Source of the DNA: Lachnospiraceae bacterium
Lineage (GTDB): Bacteria; Bacillota; Clostridia; Lachnospirales; Lachnospiraceae
Reading direction: 5' to 3'
Length of the DNA: 28,858 bases
NCBI GenBank assembly: GCA_009774235.1
Contig: VSNJ01000038.1
Coordinates: 1 to 28,858, forward strand
This document shows positions 15,124 to 22,302 of this stretch, piece after piece; within the stretch, counting starts at the first letter, position 1; each line of letters begins with the position of its first letter. Both the position numbers and the translations under genes were made by a program. The notes beneath the pieces were generated by a model. The model saw only the letters and a program-made list of their open reading frames with translations, was not told the DNA's origin and did not search any database.

Positions 15124-16080
15124 AATTTTACCTCCCTGTATGCCCACCAAATGAAATCTGGAAAAATCCTGTTGGCAGGCATATTTTTTTGATGTAAAAT
15201 GGGAGATTTTTTATTGATGGACGATGAAAAATATAAATAATTTCTAAAAGAAAAATAAATAAAGTATAAAACTGCCAGTATTACAGGCAGATGAAAGAGT
15301 GATTTTAGAAAAATGTGTAATAAGTTATACACTTTTTAGATTTGAAGCTGTAATATCAATAAACTCATGGCAAGCATCAGTTATTTTCTTGTACTAAGTT
15401 TTTTAATGGATTTTTACTATAATAAAGAGTTTTGTATGTCTTTGCTTTCAATCTTTTTGGTATGAAACAATCTTTACCATGTTTTTTTAACTGTTTTTTC
15501 AATAAATGGCAGAAAATAGACAAAAAACTTTGCTGAGGTAAGGCATCATTAGAAAAATAAAGAGAAAATCCAGATAAATGAAAGATTGAGAAAAAATTTA
15601 AAGAGAGTGAGAAGGTAATTATAATAAAAATATTCTCCAAAATAGCTGCATTTTTGCAAGAAAACAGCTTTTGAAAAGGAAATTGGCATCATAAAAGTTG
15701 CATATGCATCAGATGTCTGTCTGGTATTTTGAAAAATTGCTTTTCCAACTTTAGCTGATGTTCAAATCAGAATTAATAGCATCATCTATACATGATGCTA
15801 TTTCGCAGAAACAAAAAAATTGTGACATCAGCTATAAGTGATGCATTTTTCAAAATTTAAAGATGTTTATGGCATCAGCTATATGTGATACCTTATACAG
15901 AAGTGAAAAAATTTATGACATCACCTATAATGTGATGACTATACTTAAAATAGCCTATATCAACTTTACCTGATGTCTTCAAGCTCATTTTCTCAAATTT
16001 TTAGTGTTCATGGTTCATGATATTATGGCTTTACCACAGGAAAAAAACTGTCGGAAAAAAAGAAAAGGAGGTTTTCAATA
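15124..16080. other. Divergent intergenic region upstream of rep
   Basis: No gene is supported over about 950 bases. Two minus-strand frames (15120-15332 and 15377-15640) are hydrophobic or Lys-rich by base composition and lack binding sites. A small hairpin, CTGCC/GGCAG, lies at 15272-15290 in what should be the rep leader. The rep-distal third carries the dyad array (15685-15977). Promoters for rep (minus) and the 16081 gene (plus) must be here; I cannot place them. Confidence 0.5.
15685..15977. repeat. Regular array of ATCA-CTATA-TGAT dyads
   Basis: Dyads of 21-23 bp lie at 15778-15799, 15824-15844, 15871-15892, 15917-15939 and 15957-15977, starting 46, 47, 46 and 40 bp apart. The first is a perfect palindrome with arms AGCATCAT / ATGATGCT around CTATAC; others follow GACATCAGCTATAAGTGATG. 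Half-copies lie at about 15685-15717 and 15745-15763. The intervening sequences are not repeats. The pattern suits a multi-site protein-binding region: a partition centromere, an initiator or a repressor cluster. Confidence 0.75.
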
Positions 16081-16365
16081 ATGGGTCAAAACCTGAACGA
16101 TTATTTAACAGGTGAGGAGAGGAGGCAGATGGACAAGCTTCTGGAAAAAGCAGAAGCGAGGATGAGAGAAAATGGAGAGGAGGGTTGTGGTGGACAATTG
16201 CTTTTAATGGCATGCCAATGCAAGTGCAAACAGGTGCTAGAGAAGGAGGAGGAAAAGGAAAGATTTGAAAATGATATAAGGAAGCTTTTTTCTGATATTT
16301 GTAATTTTTGCAAGGGACATGACATGTGCCTTGAATATTGCCAGGACGAGTTGCCCTTTCCATGA
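16081..16365 (+). CDS. Small Cys-rich protein with acidic LPF tail
   Basis: A 94-residue protein I cannot name. The first 60 residues are charged and helical. The end holds CNFC-x5-C-x3-C, a plausible metal site, and finishes in DELPFP. The Cys cluster and the acidic LPF ending resemble two shorter proteins in this window, at 20297 and 22427. The ending also resembles the acidic tail of Firmicute single-strand binding protein (DDLPF), which recruits replication and repair enzymes, though here one residue follows the Phe. AAAGGAGG precedes ATG at good spacing. It is the first gene after the dyad array. Confidence 0.7.
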   Translation: MGQNLNDYLTGEERRQMDKLLEKAEARMRENGEEGCGGQLLLMACQCKCKQVLEKEEEKERFENDIRKLFSDICNFCKGHDMCLEYCQDELPFP

Positions 16366-16567
16366 TTGGAAATTGGATACTAAAAATTATAATGTCAAAG
16401 TTGATGAAGTAAGAAAAGCTTATAATCAAGGAAAAATGGACATTCTTTGTTCCCTGGCTGAATATGAGATTATTTCAATGGAAACAGCTTCTTACTTAGC
16501 AGGATTAAGCAGTGGTTTGTTTGAGAATGAGCTTCAGAATTGGAGGGATGCACAAAATATGGAATAA
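16319..16567 (+). CDS. Small hypothetical protein overlapping the previous gene
   Basis: Up to 82 residues, not recognised. The C-terminal half (MDILCSLAEYEIISMETASYLAGLSS; here given by position, residues 40-65) is amphipathic helix followed by a small-residue turn, as in many short regulatory or structural proteins. ATG 16319 overlaps the 16081 gene by 47 bp and has only a weak AAGGGA before it; ATG 16436, behind AAGGA, is possible and would give 43 residues. Two hairpins follow within 120 bases of the stop, which supports the end of a transcription unit here. Confidence 0.45.
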   Translation: MTCALNIARTSCPFHDWKLDTKNYNVKVDEVRKAYNQGKMDILCSLAEYEIISMETASYLAGLSSGLFENELQNWRDAQNME

Positions 16568-16604
16568 TTTGGTTACAAGGAGGCGGTGATAATAAAAGAA
16601 AACT

Positions 16605-16640
16605 CTGTCTGTGCTGGTAAAGGGTGCAGGCAGGGTTTTA
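16605..16640 (+). terminator. Possible terminator
   Basis: CTGTCTG (16605-16611) pairs with CAGGCAG (16627-16633), including one G-U pair, and GGTTTTATAAT follows. It lies shortly after the 16319 gene. Confidence 0.45.
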
Positions 16641-16665
16641 TAATAAAATAAACTAATAAGAAGAG

Positions 16666-16691
16666 AGTCATTCAGAAAGGATGGCTTTTTT
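16666..16691 (+). terminator. Intrinsic terminator
   Basis: AGTCAT (16666-16671) pairs with ATGGCT (16681-16686), a six-base stem with one G-U pair, followed by six T residues. It ends the 16081-16567 unit before the next gene. Confidence 0.5.
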
Positions 16692-16752
16692 CTTCGTCCA
16701 GTCAAAAATACCATATTTAATTTATAAAAAATAAAAAAGGGGGATTTTTGTG

Positions 16753-17598
16753 ATGGATGAAAATAAGATAATAATGTTATGCCAAATTGTTAGCAAGATT
16801 ATTGATGAGAATCAGTTACCAGATGAGGATGCAGTAAGAAAAATTCTGGAGGAAAAGGGAAAGAAAGAGGAGGAGGAGAGAGGAACTTGCCTGGCATCAG
16901 TTATAAAAATAGAATTAGAAAAGGCAATACGGTCAGGGCAAATTTGCAAGTCAAATGTTGGTCTGTACCAGTCTGTTTTTGAGGAATGTTTTGAAAAAAA
17001 TGAAATTGGTAAAATACCTGCAGCAGAGCTTTCTGATTTGATAATAAAGAAATTTGTATTGCAGATTGACAAAACATATGAAATGAACAGAACTAAAATA
17101 AAATGTTTTACTGGCATGCTGCAGACTGGGCTTAATAAGATGGCAGAAGAGGATATGTTGGGGTTTGTGCCTGACAGACATATATACAGAAATTATTTGA
17201 TGTATCCTGGCAGGGAAATCCATTATATTGATAATCCATATAATGCCGAGGAAACCGAAAAAATTAAAGAATGGATAGAACTACACCCGGATGACATCAG
17301 AGGTATGGCTATAGGTTTATGGTTTACTGGTGATGTTTCATTGTTGGAAATCGCAAACCTGAAGAGGGAAGAGTGTCATAAAGACATTTTTAAAAAATGG
17401 AAAAGAGCTAGATTTGTAGCAAAAGCATTGGAGCTGCATCCCAAAAATAAGGATTATGTGTTTATGGCTATTAATGATGGAAAACTGGAAAAACTCACAC
17501 CTCAGAGCTTCCAAATGAAATTGTATCATGTATGTAACAGATTAGGGATTGAATATAAAAGGATCAACAGAAACGAAGCAATGCTGTATAAAGAATAA
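16753..17598 (+). CDS. Tyrosine-recombinase-like protein without a recognisable active site
   Basis: A 281-residue protein. Its C-terminal half resembles the catalytic domain of phage-type integrases: NPYNAEETEKIKEWIE, then AIGLWFTGDVSLLEIANLK and EEC, the place where an active enzyme has TGLRISEL. The catalytic Arg is replaced (TGDVSLLEI), and no His-x-x-Arg or nucleophilic Tyr pattern is clear; KRINRNEA ends the protein. Related proteins, as I recall them, occur in Lachnospiraceae mobile elements, so this is probably a stable family and not a broken gene. A non-catalytic DNA-binding role is possible. The start is ATG 16753, nine bases after a GGGGG site; GTG 16750 is less likely. A strong terminator follows. 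Confidence 0.6.
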   Translation: MDENKIIMLCQIVSKIIDENQLPDEDAVRKILEEKGKKEEEERGTCLASVIKIELEKAIRSGQICKSNVGLYQSVFEECFEKNEIGKIPAAELSDLIIKKFVLQIDKTYEMNRTKIKCFTGMLQTGLNKMAEEDMLGFVPDRHIYRNYLMYPGREIHYIDNPYNAEETEKIKEWIELHPDDIRGMAIGLWFTGDVSLLEIANLKREECHKDIFKKWKRARFVAKALELHPKNKDYVFMAINDGKLEKLTPQSFQMKLYHVCNRLGIEYKRINRNEAMLYKE

Positions 17599-17629
17599 AA
17601 AGGATTCAGATGCAGTATTTGTCAAAAAA

Positions 17630-17662
17630 ACCGATGGTATTAATGCCATCGGTAATTTTTTT
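17630..17662 (+). terminator. Intrinsic terminator
   Basis: ACCGATGG (17630-17637) pairs with CCATCGGT (17646-17653), with an AT-rich loop and seven T residues at 17656-17662. It lies 32 bases after the recombinase-like gene and also shields it from the convergent resolvase gene. Confidence 0.85.
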
Positions 17663-17780
17663 GCAGGAGAGAAATTGGAGAGGTGGGGGATTCTCCTGCA
17701 TATTAAATATGATATTTTTACTGGAATGAGCAAATATTCAATTCAGAGTGGAGTTTCTTCTTCTGTGTTATATTCAGCAA

Positions 17781-18491
17781 TCAGGGTAGAGCTTCTGTCA
17801 GCATTTCTTCTTTATATTTATAGAATGTGGTTTTAGATATTCCTATCAATTTCCATGTATCCTCATTGTTAAGAGAACCATTGAACGATTTATTGTATTT
17901 GAGGATTTGTTCTTTTGCTTGGATAGATTTTTTAGTTACTAACTTTGTCCCTTTGGGCAGACCAATCTGTTTACCATTCAATCTGGCAGTTTCGATACCT
18001 TCTTTAGTTCTTTGGTGTAAATCCATGACTTCTTTTTCAGATTGTTCAAATGCCTTGTAGATATCCTGTTCAACTTTATTCATCATGAATTTATTAATGG
18101 CTGACATAATTCCATGTATCAGATTGTCAGTGGCACTATCTCCTGATCTGATATTTATATCTACAATGCCTTGCATGGCTTTTTTATAAGAATCTGTATC
18201 AATATGATGTTCTTTCAAAAATACGAGAGATATTCCTTTTTCAAATAACTCTTTGTATAAAGAAAATCCTTCTTCTGAATTTCTGGACATGCGGCTGACA
18301 GAATCGAAAATTACTATATCACCATTTTGCAGCTTTTTATATAATTTGCTCCACTCAGGTCTGTTAATCTTTGTTCCTGTAAATGCTTCCTGTATTATAA
18401 CTGAATGGGGGTATTCTTCCTTAATATTCCTCACTTGTCTGTCTATAGATTGTGACTTTTTTGAAATTCTGCAATATCCATACAAACACAT
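17781..18491 (-). CDS. Serine recombinase (resolvase family)
   Basis: A 236-residue small serine recombinase. The N-terminal catalytic domain begins YGYCRIS with the nucleophile S10, followed by the QVRNIKEE region and DSVSRMSRN, the arginine-rich active-site motif. A long helix and a C-terminal HTH (TWKLIGISKTTFYKYKEE) complete the resolvase/invertase layout. Such enzymes resolve plasmid multimers or transposon cointegrates. The start ATG 18491 follows GGAGGAGG. A candidate promoter, TTGACA (reverse strand, 18560-18555) with TAAATG 17 bases further on, lies just upstream. The length is about 40 residues more than classical Tn3 resolvases. Confidence 0.88.
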   Translation of the reverse strand: MCLYGYCRISKKSQSIDRQVRNIKEEYPHSVIIQEAFTGTKINRPEWSKLYKKLQNGDIVIFDSVSRMSRNSEEGFSLYKELFEKGISLVFLKEHHIDTDSYKKAMQGIVDINIRSGDSATDNLIHGIMSAINKFMMNKVEQDIYKAFEQSEKEVMDLHQRTKEGIETARLNGKQIGLPKGTKLVTKKSIQAKEQILKYNKSFNGSLNNEDTWKLIGISKTTFYKYKEEMLTEALP

Positions 18492-18583
18492 ATATTTTTA
18501 TCCTCCTCCTTCCTTTCCTAAAACTAACGAACATTTATTTTAGTACTGTTATATTGTCAAATTTTAGCGGCATCAGCAGGTAC

Positions 18584-18635
18584 TTTTAGGACACTTTTTG
18601 CTTACCTTAGTTTTAGGACACAAAAGTTTCTTACC
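18584..18635. repeat. Two-unit tandem repeat, TTTTAGGACAC ... CTTACC
   Basis: TTTTAGGACAC begins at 18584 and again at 18611, each followed 7-9 bases later by TTACC. On the minus strand it reads GGTAAG ... TGTCCTAAAA twice. The position beside a resolvase gene suits a res-like recombination site or a remnant insertion-sequence end with repeated transposase sites. Confidence 0.5.
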
Positions 18636-18872
18636 AACTGGTTGATTATATAATTTGAAATTATTATATCAGTAATTTGATGGCTGGTATTTTTGCAGAA
18701 ATGAATGCCAACAGATATCCTCTTCTGTTTGTTGCTTGTATGGTTTTTGAAACATATGCTATTAAATATTATGTGAGGCATGATTCTCTCTTTTTTATAT
18801 CTGGTAAAGTTTCATATATAAGTTTATAAATAGAAGAAAAGGAGTATTTTTGGTTTGTGATATTTTGAGAAT

Positions 18873-18906
18873 AAAAAACAGAGCATATAGTTGCAGCAAT
18901 ATGCCC
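18873..18906 (-). terminator. Terminator after the TIGR04076 gene
   Basis: On the minus strand GGGCATAT and ATATGCTC form the stem around TTGCAGCAA-type bases (arms at 18899-18906 and 18881-18888), followed by TGTTTTTTAT. It lies about 65 bases after the stop of the 18971 gene. Confidence 0.65.
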
Positions 18907-18970
18907 CGATGATATTTGGTTATTCTGTTTTTAATTATATTAGTTGCAGATAATAGGGGTTGTCATACTG

Positions 18971-19363
18971 TTATTCATAGTCAATCCGTTCTATTTTAAA
19001 AATCACTGGCCTTGTTCCATCGGAACAGCAGGTAATCATTGTATTTTCATCTTTCATCCAGTCTTTCATGATAGAACCTCCCTGTAAACCTGTATAGATA
19101 TACCGTGCAATAGCATCCCAGGCTTCGGAACAGAAAGGCATTTTAGGACCTCCTGCAATGGTATCTGGATTTGCACTTGTTTTGACAAGGGTATCTAATC
19201 CAATATGCCAGAAGTCATCCCTTTTATCATCATGGTAGAAAATAAATTCGTCACCAACATTATAACAAGGACAAGCTCCAGAATCCGGGTCAGCACAATA
19301 CTGGTGTTGTAACTCTGGATACAATTTTTTATCTATGACAGTTACTTTTACTTTATGTTTCAT
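18971..19363 (-). CDS. TIGR04076 family protein
   Basis: A 130-residue protein matching the TIGR04076 pattern: KVKVTVIDKK at the start, a Cys-rich loop (C23, C31, C33) with VGDEF, then MPFCSEAWDAI near 97-107 and a C-terminal strand with PVIFKIE. The conserved cysteines suggest a metal or redox site. Function is not established. A GGCGGT-type binding site precedes ATG 19363. It follows the HD gene by 13 bp on the same strand and shares its terminator, so the two form an operon. Confidence 0.75.
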   Translation of the reverse strand: MKHKVKVTVIDKKLYPELQHQYCADPDSGACPCYNVGDEFIFYHDDKRDDFWHIGLDTLVKTSANPDTIAGGPKMPFCSEAWDAIARYIYTGLQGGSIMKDWMKDENTMITCCSDGTRPVIFKIERIDYE

Positions 19364-19376
19364 ATTCTTACCGCCT

Positions 19377-19955
19377 TTATATAATTTTTGGACTTTCTGG
19401 AACAGTTATATCAATACCAAACATTGTCCTGCATATACTTCTTCCTGTTTTTGTTTTGAAAATTTTCTGGTATGTATGCTGTATTGCTTCTTTTTTACAG
19501 TTGTCTTCATACAGATTAACAAGAAAATCAGCCTCAACCAGAATCTGGTAATCAATCCCATCTATGCCTGTATAGGTATGGTGATGCCCGACAAGATAAG
19601 AAATCCGTTTAATCTGTTGTTCTGAAAAACCACAGGCCTGTAATATGGTTTCTGCCTCTGGAGGTCCATACTGCTCCTGGAGTTTGCCATTACATTTTCC
19701 ATGTTTCTGCTCTGCAGGTTTGATACCTATATCATGGACATAAGCTGCTGCTTCTACTATAAGCAGCTGTTCATCTGCCAGGTTTTCATTTTGTGCAATT
19801 AGTTTTGCTAAACTGTGGACTTTAATGAAGTGCTGTATCCTTTTAGGGTCTCCTGCAAAATATGCTATCATATCTTTATATAAGCAATCTAATAATTTAA
19901 TCTTGTTATCCATAGTTATCATCCGTTCTGGTTTTGCTTTTTTTGTATTTATCAT
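19377..19955 (-). CDS. HD-domain phosphohydrolase
   Basis: Up to 192 residues with a complete HD metal-binding set: H47 in KVHSLAK, H74 and D75 in YVHDIG, the HHH cluster near 123-125 and D near 143 in VEADFLVN. Enzymes of this type hydrolyse nucleotides or other phosphates; the length and motif order fit the broad uncharacterised HD group. The start is unclear. ATG 19955 has no good binding site, and ATG 19913, behind GGATGA, would remove 14 residues that are not part of the domain. It heads the two-gene unit with the TIGR04076 protein. Confidence 0.78.
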   Translation of the reverse strand: MINTKKAKPERMITMDNKIKLLDCLYKDMIAYFAGDPKRIQHFIKVHSLAKLIAQNENLADEQLLIVEAAAYVHDIGIKPAEQKHGKCNGKLQEQYGPPEAETILQACGFSEQQIKRISYLVGHHHTYTGIDGIDYQILVEADFLVNLYEDNCKKEAIQHTYQKIFKTKTGRSICRTMFGIDITVPESPKII

Positions 19956-20296
19956 ACCATAATTATCACAAGATATCTATGGGATTTTGCAGTTCTTTAT
20001 TTTTTCTTTCGTATTTCATTTTTTGCTGGTCATGCATGGCAGAATACATTGAATCACATTTATAGGGTGAATCTTTCTTTGTGGAGAGCCAATATCGCTT
20101 AACCTGGATTCCTTTTGTCATTATATCAAATCTTCAGATATATGGTTCTACGACAGGCTCAAGGATAAATTTAAAAGTTCTCTTAATATATAAATTTTTT
20201 TGGAAAAATTTTCTTTGTATCTAAAAAATCTACCATATTATAGGTGTAAATAATTAGTAACATAGATGAAACATAATGAAAAGGGGGATGAATATT
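19956..20296. other. Intergenic region with conserved upstream block
   Basis: No gene is seen. It separates the minus-strand HD gene from the plus-strand 20297 gene and must hold both promoters. The part nearest 20297 carries a block shared with the 22427 gene (20195-20240). Confidence 0.5.
20195..20240 (+). promoter_or_regulatory. Upstream block shared by the two paralogous Cys-rich genes
   Basis: A T-run, AAATTTTCTTT and the 17-base identical AAAAATCTACCATATTA (20224-20240) match 22303-22348 in order and spacing. Both lie upstream of paralogous genes (57 and 79 bases before their starts), so a common promoter or operator is likely. CATATT could be the -10 box. Confidence 0.6.
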
Positions 20297-20542
20297 ATGT
20301 TTATTATAACTAAAGAAGAGTATAGGGAGATATCTGATTTGATCGCAAAGTACTGCTGCCCTTGTATTGGAAAAAATTGGAATTGTGCTGAGGTTGAATG
20401 TGATGTCCAGTTCATTGATGATATTTTATGGCCTCATGTGGAGAGGGAGGACATAGAGCATGGTGAAGACAATGCTGTAGAATGGACTGAAAGCGAAGAT
20501 GAGAGTAGTTATGATGAGGACGAGCTGCCATTTAGAAAGTGA
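20297..20542 (+). CDS. Small Cys-rich acidic protein with LPF tail
   Basis: 81 residues. It begins MFIITKEEYREISDLIAKY and holds CC-x-C-x6-C-x4-C (about 20-33), a possible metal site. An acidic stretch follows and the end is DEDELPFRK. It is a clear paralog of the 22427 protein and shares its Cys pattern, its acidic LPF end and its upstream block. I cannot name the family. The start ATG 20297 is chosen over ATG 20276 because AGGGGG lies nine bases before it and the paralog begins at the same point. Confidence 0.75.
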   Translation: MFIITKEEYREISDLIAKYCCPCIGKNWNCAEVECDVQFIDDILWPHVEREDIEHGEDNAVEWTESEDESSYDEDELPFRK

Positions 20543-20584
20543 TAGCAATGGAAAATTTAAAACCATATATACTATTGTTGACAG

Positions 20585-20613
20585 TTGAGATTTTTGTCGG
20601 ATTATGGTAGAAT
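20585..20613 (+). promoter_or_regulatory. Promoter of the toxin mRNA
   Basis: TTGAGA (20585-20590), a 17-base spacer and TAGAAT (20608-20613), with an extended TG before the -10 box. Transcription would start near 20620, giving about 100 bases of structured leader before the toxin start. Confidence 0.7.
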
Positions 20614-20644
20614 TTTTATGGGAGTATCAAGATGGTAGGTGGTT

Positions 20645-20713
20645 GCCCTCTCCAGAGGGACTGTGACCCTCTGATTACATAGAAACCTGAAAAGGAATCT
20701 GGGAAAGGAGGGC
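20645..20713 (+). promoter_or_regulatory. Structured toxin leader that can hide the ribosome binding site
   Basis: GCCCTC (20645-20650) is complementary to GAGGGC (20708-20713), which overlaps the toxin Shine-Dalgarno. A local CCCTC / GAGGG hairpin at 20646-20659 competes with this pairing. Long-range hiding of the binding site is typical of type I toxin mRNAs. Confidence 0.5.
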
Positions 20714-20720
20714 TGAGTGG

Positions 20721-20825
20721 ATGTTGACGATTGAAGGATTGATTTCAGTGCTTAGTTTATGCCTGGCTTGTTTCAGCCTTGGATATGCCATCGGAAGCAA
20801 AGATAATGATAAAACACAGAAATAG
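20721..20825 (+). CDS. Type I toxin, small hydrophobic peptide
   Basis: A 34-residue peptide: MLTIEGLISVLSLCLACFSL, then GYAIGSKDNDKTQK. It has one membrane helix (about 5-24) and a short charged tail, the form of the TxpA/BsrG-like 'holin-like' toxins of Firmicutes, which depolarise or disturb the membrane when overproduced. AAAGGAGGG lies nine bases before ATG. A promoter, a leader able to hide the binding site, a terminator right at the stop codon and an opposing antisense promoter complete the locus. Such modules stabilise plasmids and prophages, which agrees with the replication genes here. The identification rests on architecture and peptide type; toxicity is not shown. Confidence 0.8.
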   Translation: MLTIEGLISVLSLCLACFSLGYAIGSKDNDKTQK

Positions 20826-20860
20826 CCGCCCCTGTCTGACAAACTAAGGCGACTATTTTT
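20823..20860 (+). terminator. Terminator of the toxin mRNA
   Basis: TAGCCGCC (20823-20830) pairs with GGCGACTA (20848-20855), with one mismatch, and is followed by five T residues. The stem begins at the toxin stop codon. On the opposite strand the same stem is followed by a U-rich stretch and may also end the antisense RNA. Confidence 0.7.
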
Positions 20861-20935
20861 GTCAAATTAGTATTCGGGCTAACCATCTATCGGTAATTCC
20901 CATAGGGTATCTGTTAGCAGCAGATGCCCTTCTTT
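20823..20935 (-). ncRNA. Antisense antitoxin RNA
   Basis: A minus-strand transcript of about 110 bases is predicted from the promoter at 20970-20942 to the shared stem at 20823-20855. It would pair with the 3' end of the toxin mRNA, the arrangement of the TxpA/RatA type. Its 5' part can fold (GGGCATCTGCTG with repeated GGG/CCC segments). The ends are estimates. Confidence 0.6.
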
Positions 20936-20941
20936 ATGTTT

Positions 20942-20970
20942 AATATATCATAGACGAAAAAATTTTTCAA
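20942..20970 (-). promoter_or_regulatory. Promoter of the antisense RNA
   Basis: On the minus strand TTGAAA (20970-20965), a 17-base spacer and TATATT (20947-20942) with an extended TG. Transcription would start near 20935 and run toward the toxin gene. Confidence 0.65.
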
Positions 20971-21011
20971 GCCATCTTTTAGCCGTTTTTTCATTTTACT
21001 TTTCTTACCGG

Positions 21012-21545
21012 TTATTTCTGCCTTAAAGCTATTTTTACAATCCGGGGCCTGTTATACCTTTGCATAATGACAAATAGTAAGTCAAATACAGCACCACATA
21101 CAGAGGTTATGAGGAAGACACAAAATGAACCAAAATATATTGAAGCTATGAGAGGGACAAAACTAAGTATGATATTTGTTTCATGCACTAATTCTGACTG
21201 GCACATGGATTGTGCAATTTCATCCCATGTATGTTTTTTATTTGAAAAAATTTCTGGATTATATGATGGCATCCTGTCTTTCCATGTTTTTACTTTTAAA
21301 AGCTGGTACAACTTATTTTCCCAGGAATGGATCTGGTACCATTTTTTCGTATAATCTGCATGGTTTTTCATTATAGTATTGTAAAAAAGTCCAACGGCCA
21401 GCCTTATTCCCAAGTGATAGGAAACCGTTCCAAAGGTAACAGCCAATGTAAGGTATATGCTTTTGTGAAAACGACAGAATAATATAATTGAAAGAATAGT
21501 TGTTATAAAACTAAAAGCTGTTATCAGTTTCATTAGCTTAGGCAT
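21012..21545 (-). CDS. CrtO-like acyltransferase family membrane protein
   Basis: A 177-residue membrane protein with helices near 5-25, 30-52 and two at the C-terminal end (about 125-163). The soluble segment WENKLYQLLKVKTWKDRMP and the later CQSELVHE match the signature of the glycosyl-4,4'-diaponeurosporenoate acyltransferase (CrtO) family, whose named member acts in staphyloxanthin synthesis. No other carotenoid gene is near, so the substrate is unknown and this name should not be taken as function. The start is ATG 21545, eight bases after GGGAG; a TTG two codons upstream is too close to the site. It follows the 21582 gene by 36 bp in one operon. Confidence 0.65.
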   Translation of the reverse strand: MPKLMKLITAFSFITTILSIILFCRFHKSIYLTLAVTFGTVSYHLGIRLAVGLFYNTIMKNHADYTKKWYQIHSWENKLYQLLKVKTWKDRMPSYNPEIFSNKKHTWDEIAQSMCQSELVHETNIILSFVPLIASIYFGSFCVFLITSVCGAVFDLLFVIMQRYNRPRIVKIALRQK

Positions 21546-21581
21546 ATCCAAAGTCTCCCTTTAGTTCTAATTATGCAATAT

Positions 21582-21767
21582 TTACTTTTTATTAAAATTT
21601 CTGATAATGTTGAATAAACCTGCAAGTACATTACAGAATAAAGCAGAAAATAGTAATGTGTTGTTTTTTGTGTTTGAAAAGAGACATATGCAAATGAAAA
21701 TCATTCCAGCTAAAAATAAACCTGTAATTGCAATCTTCATCAGTCTGTCAAGTAATGTATTATCCAT
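21582..21767 (-). CDS. Small two-helix membrane protein
   Basis: 61 residues with two hydrophobic helices (about 10-30 and 37-54) and a basic end, NFNKK. GGAGGG lies six bases before ATG 21767. Upstream, TATGGTAGTATAAT-like bases around 21795-21815 (minus strand) could be its promoter. It is the first gene of a unit with the CrtO-like protein. I do not recognise it; a partner or immunity-type protein is possible. Confidence 0.65.
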   Translation of the reverse strand: MDNTLLDRLMKIAITGLFLAGMIFICICLFSNTKNNTLLFSALFCNVLAGLFNIIRNFNKK

Positions 21768-21889
21768 AACTGCCCTCCATAAATTTTGAATCCCACTATT
21801 ATACTACCATAATGATGCTGGACATGCCAGTATATTTTACTCATTTCCCACTTCTTTGTTGCTTTGCTGTTGTTAGTACTGGAATATGT

Positions 21890-21942
21890 GAAAAAACAGC
21901 TATGTGTTGTCTGGTTATATTCAGTTGGACACATAGCTGTTT
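21890..21942 (-). terminator. Strong intrinsic terminator
   Basis: A perfect 14-bp stem, ACACATAGCTGTTT with AAACAGCTATGTGT (21929-21942 and 21894-21907), followed on the minus strand by U residues. It ends the 21957 gene and separates it from the membrane-protein operon. Confidence 0.85.
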
Positions 21943-21956
21943 AGTGTACATATTAA

Positions 21957-22154
21957 TTAAATGGCTTTTTTGAGTGAAATGTTAAATACATCAGTTTCAG
22001 GCTTTTTTCGAAGCCTTATATCAGGTCTTTCTTTTATTTTGGTTATTTTTCTCTTTTTCGCTGCATAGGCTTTCTTTCTTACTGCCTGTCGCTCATAATA
22101 TAAGATTTCCATAGTATCCATTCCAATATCCTTTAACTTTAATTTCTGTGCCAT
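21957..22154 (-). CDS. Small basic protein
   Basis: 65 residues, strongly basic in the middle (RKKAYAAKKRKITKIKERP), with a short hydrophobic end. A nucleic-acid contact is plausible from the charge alone. AGAGGAGG precedes ATG 22154 at good spacing, and a strong terminator follows the stop, so this is very likely a real monocistronic gene. Not recognised. Confidence 0.65.
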   Translation of the reverse strand: MAQKLKLKDIGMDTMEILYYERQAVRKKAYAAKKRKITKIKERPDIRLRKKPETDVFNISLKKAI

Positions 22155-22302
22155 TATTCAAATCCTCCTCTTATTTATTTTTTCTGTATTTAAAATGAAA
22201 TTTGTTACAAATTAAAATATCACATAGTATTATAAGGCTGCTATCATGGTGGACTTGTAATGGTTTCAGGAAAGGAGGGTGTGGAATTTCTTTTTTGATA
22301 AT

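Larger units (their letters stand above)
18492..18970. other. Intergenic region with tandem repeat
   Basis: No gene is seen. It contains the upstream region of the resolvase, a two-unit tandem repeat (18584-18635) and a minus-strand terminator for the following gene (18873-18906). The rest (about 18640-18870) is AT-rich and shows nothing I can identify. Confidence 0.5.

Noticed and set aside
15685..15977. CRISPR array
   Set aside because: Spacing looks CRISPR-like (about 22-base units, about 25-base gaps), but the units are degenerate palindromes, few in number, and no cas gene is present.
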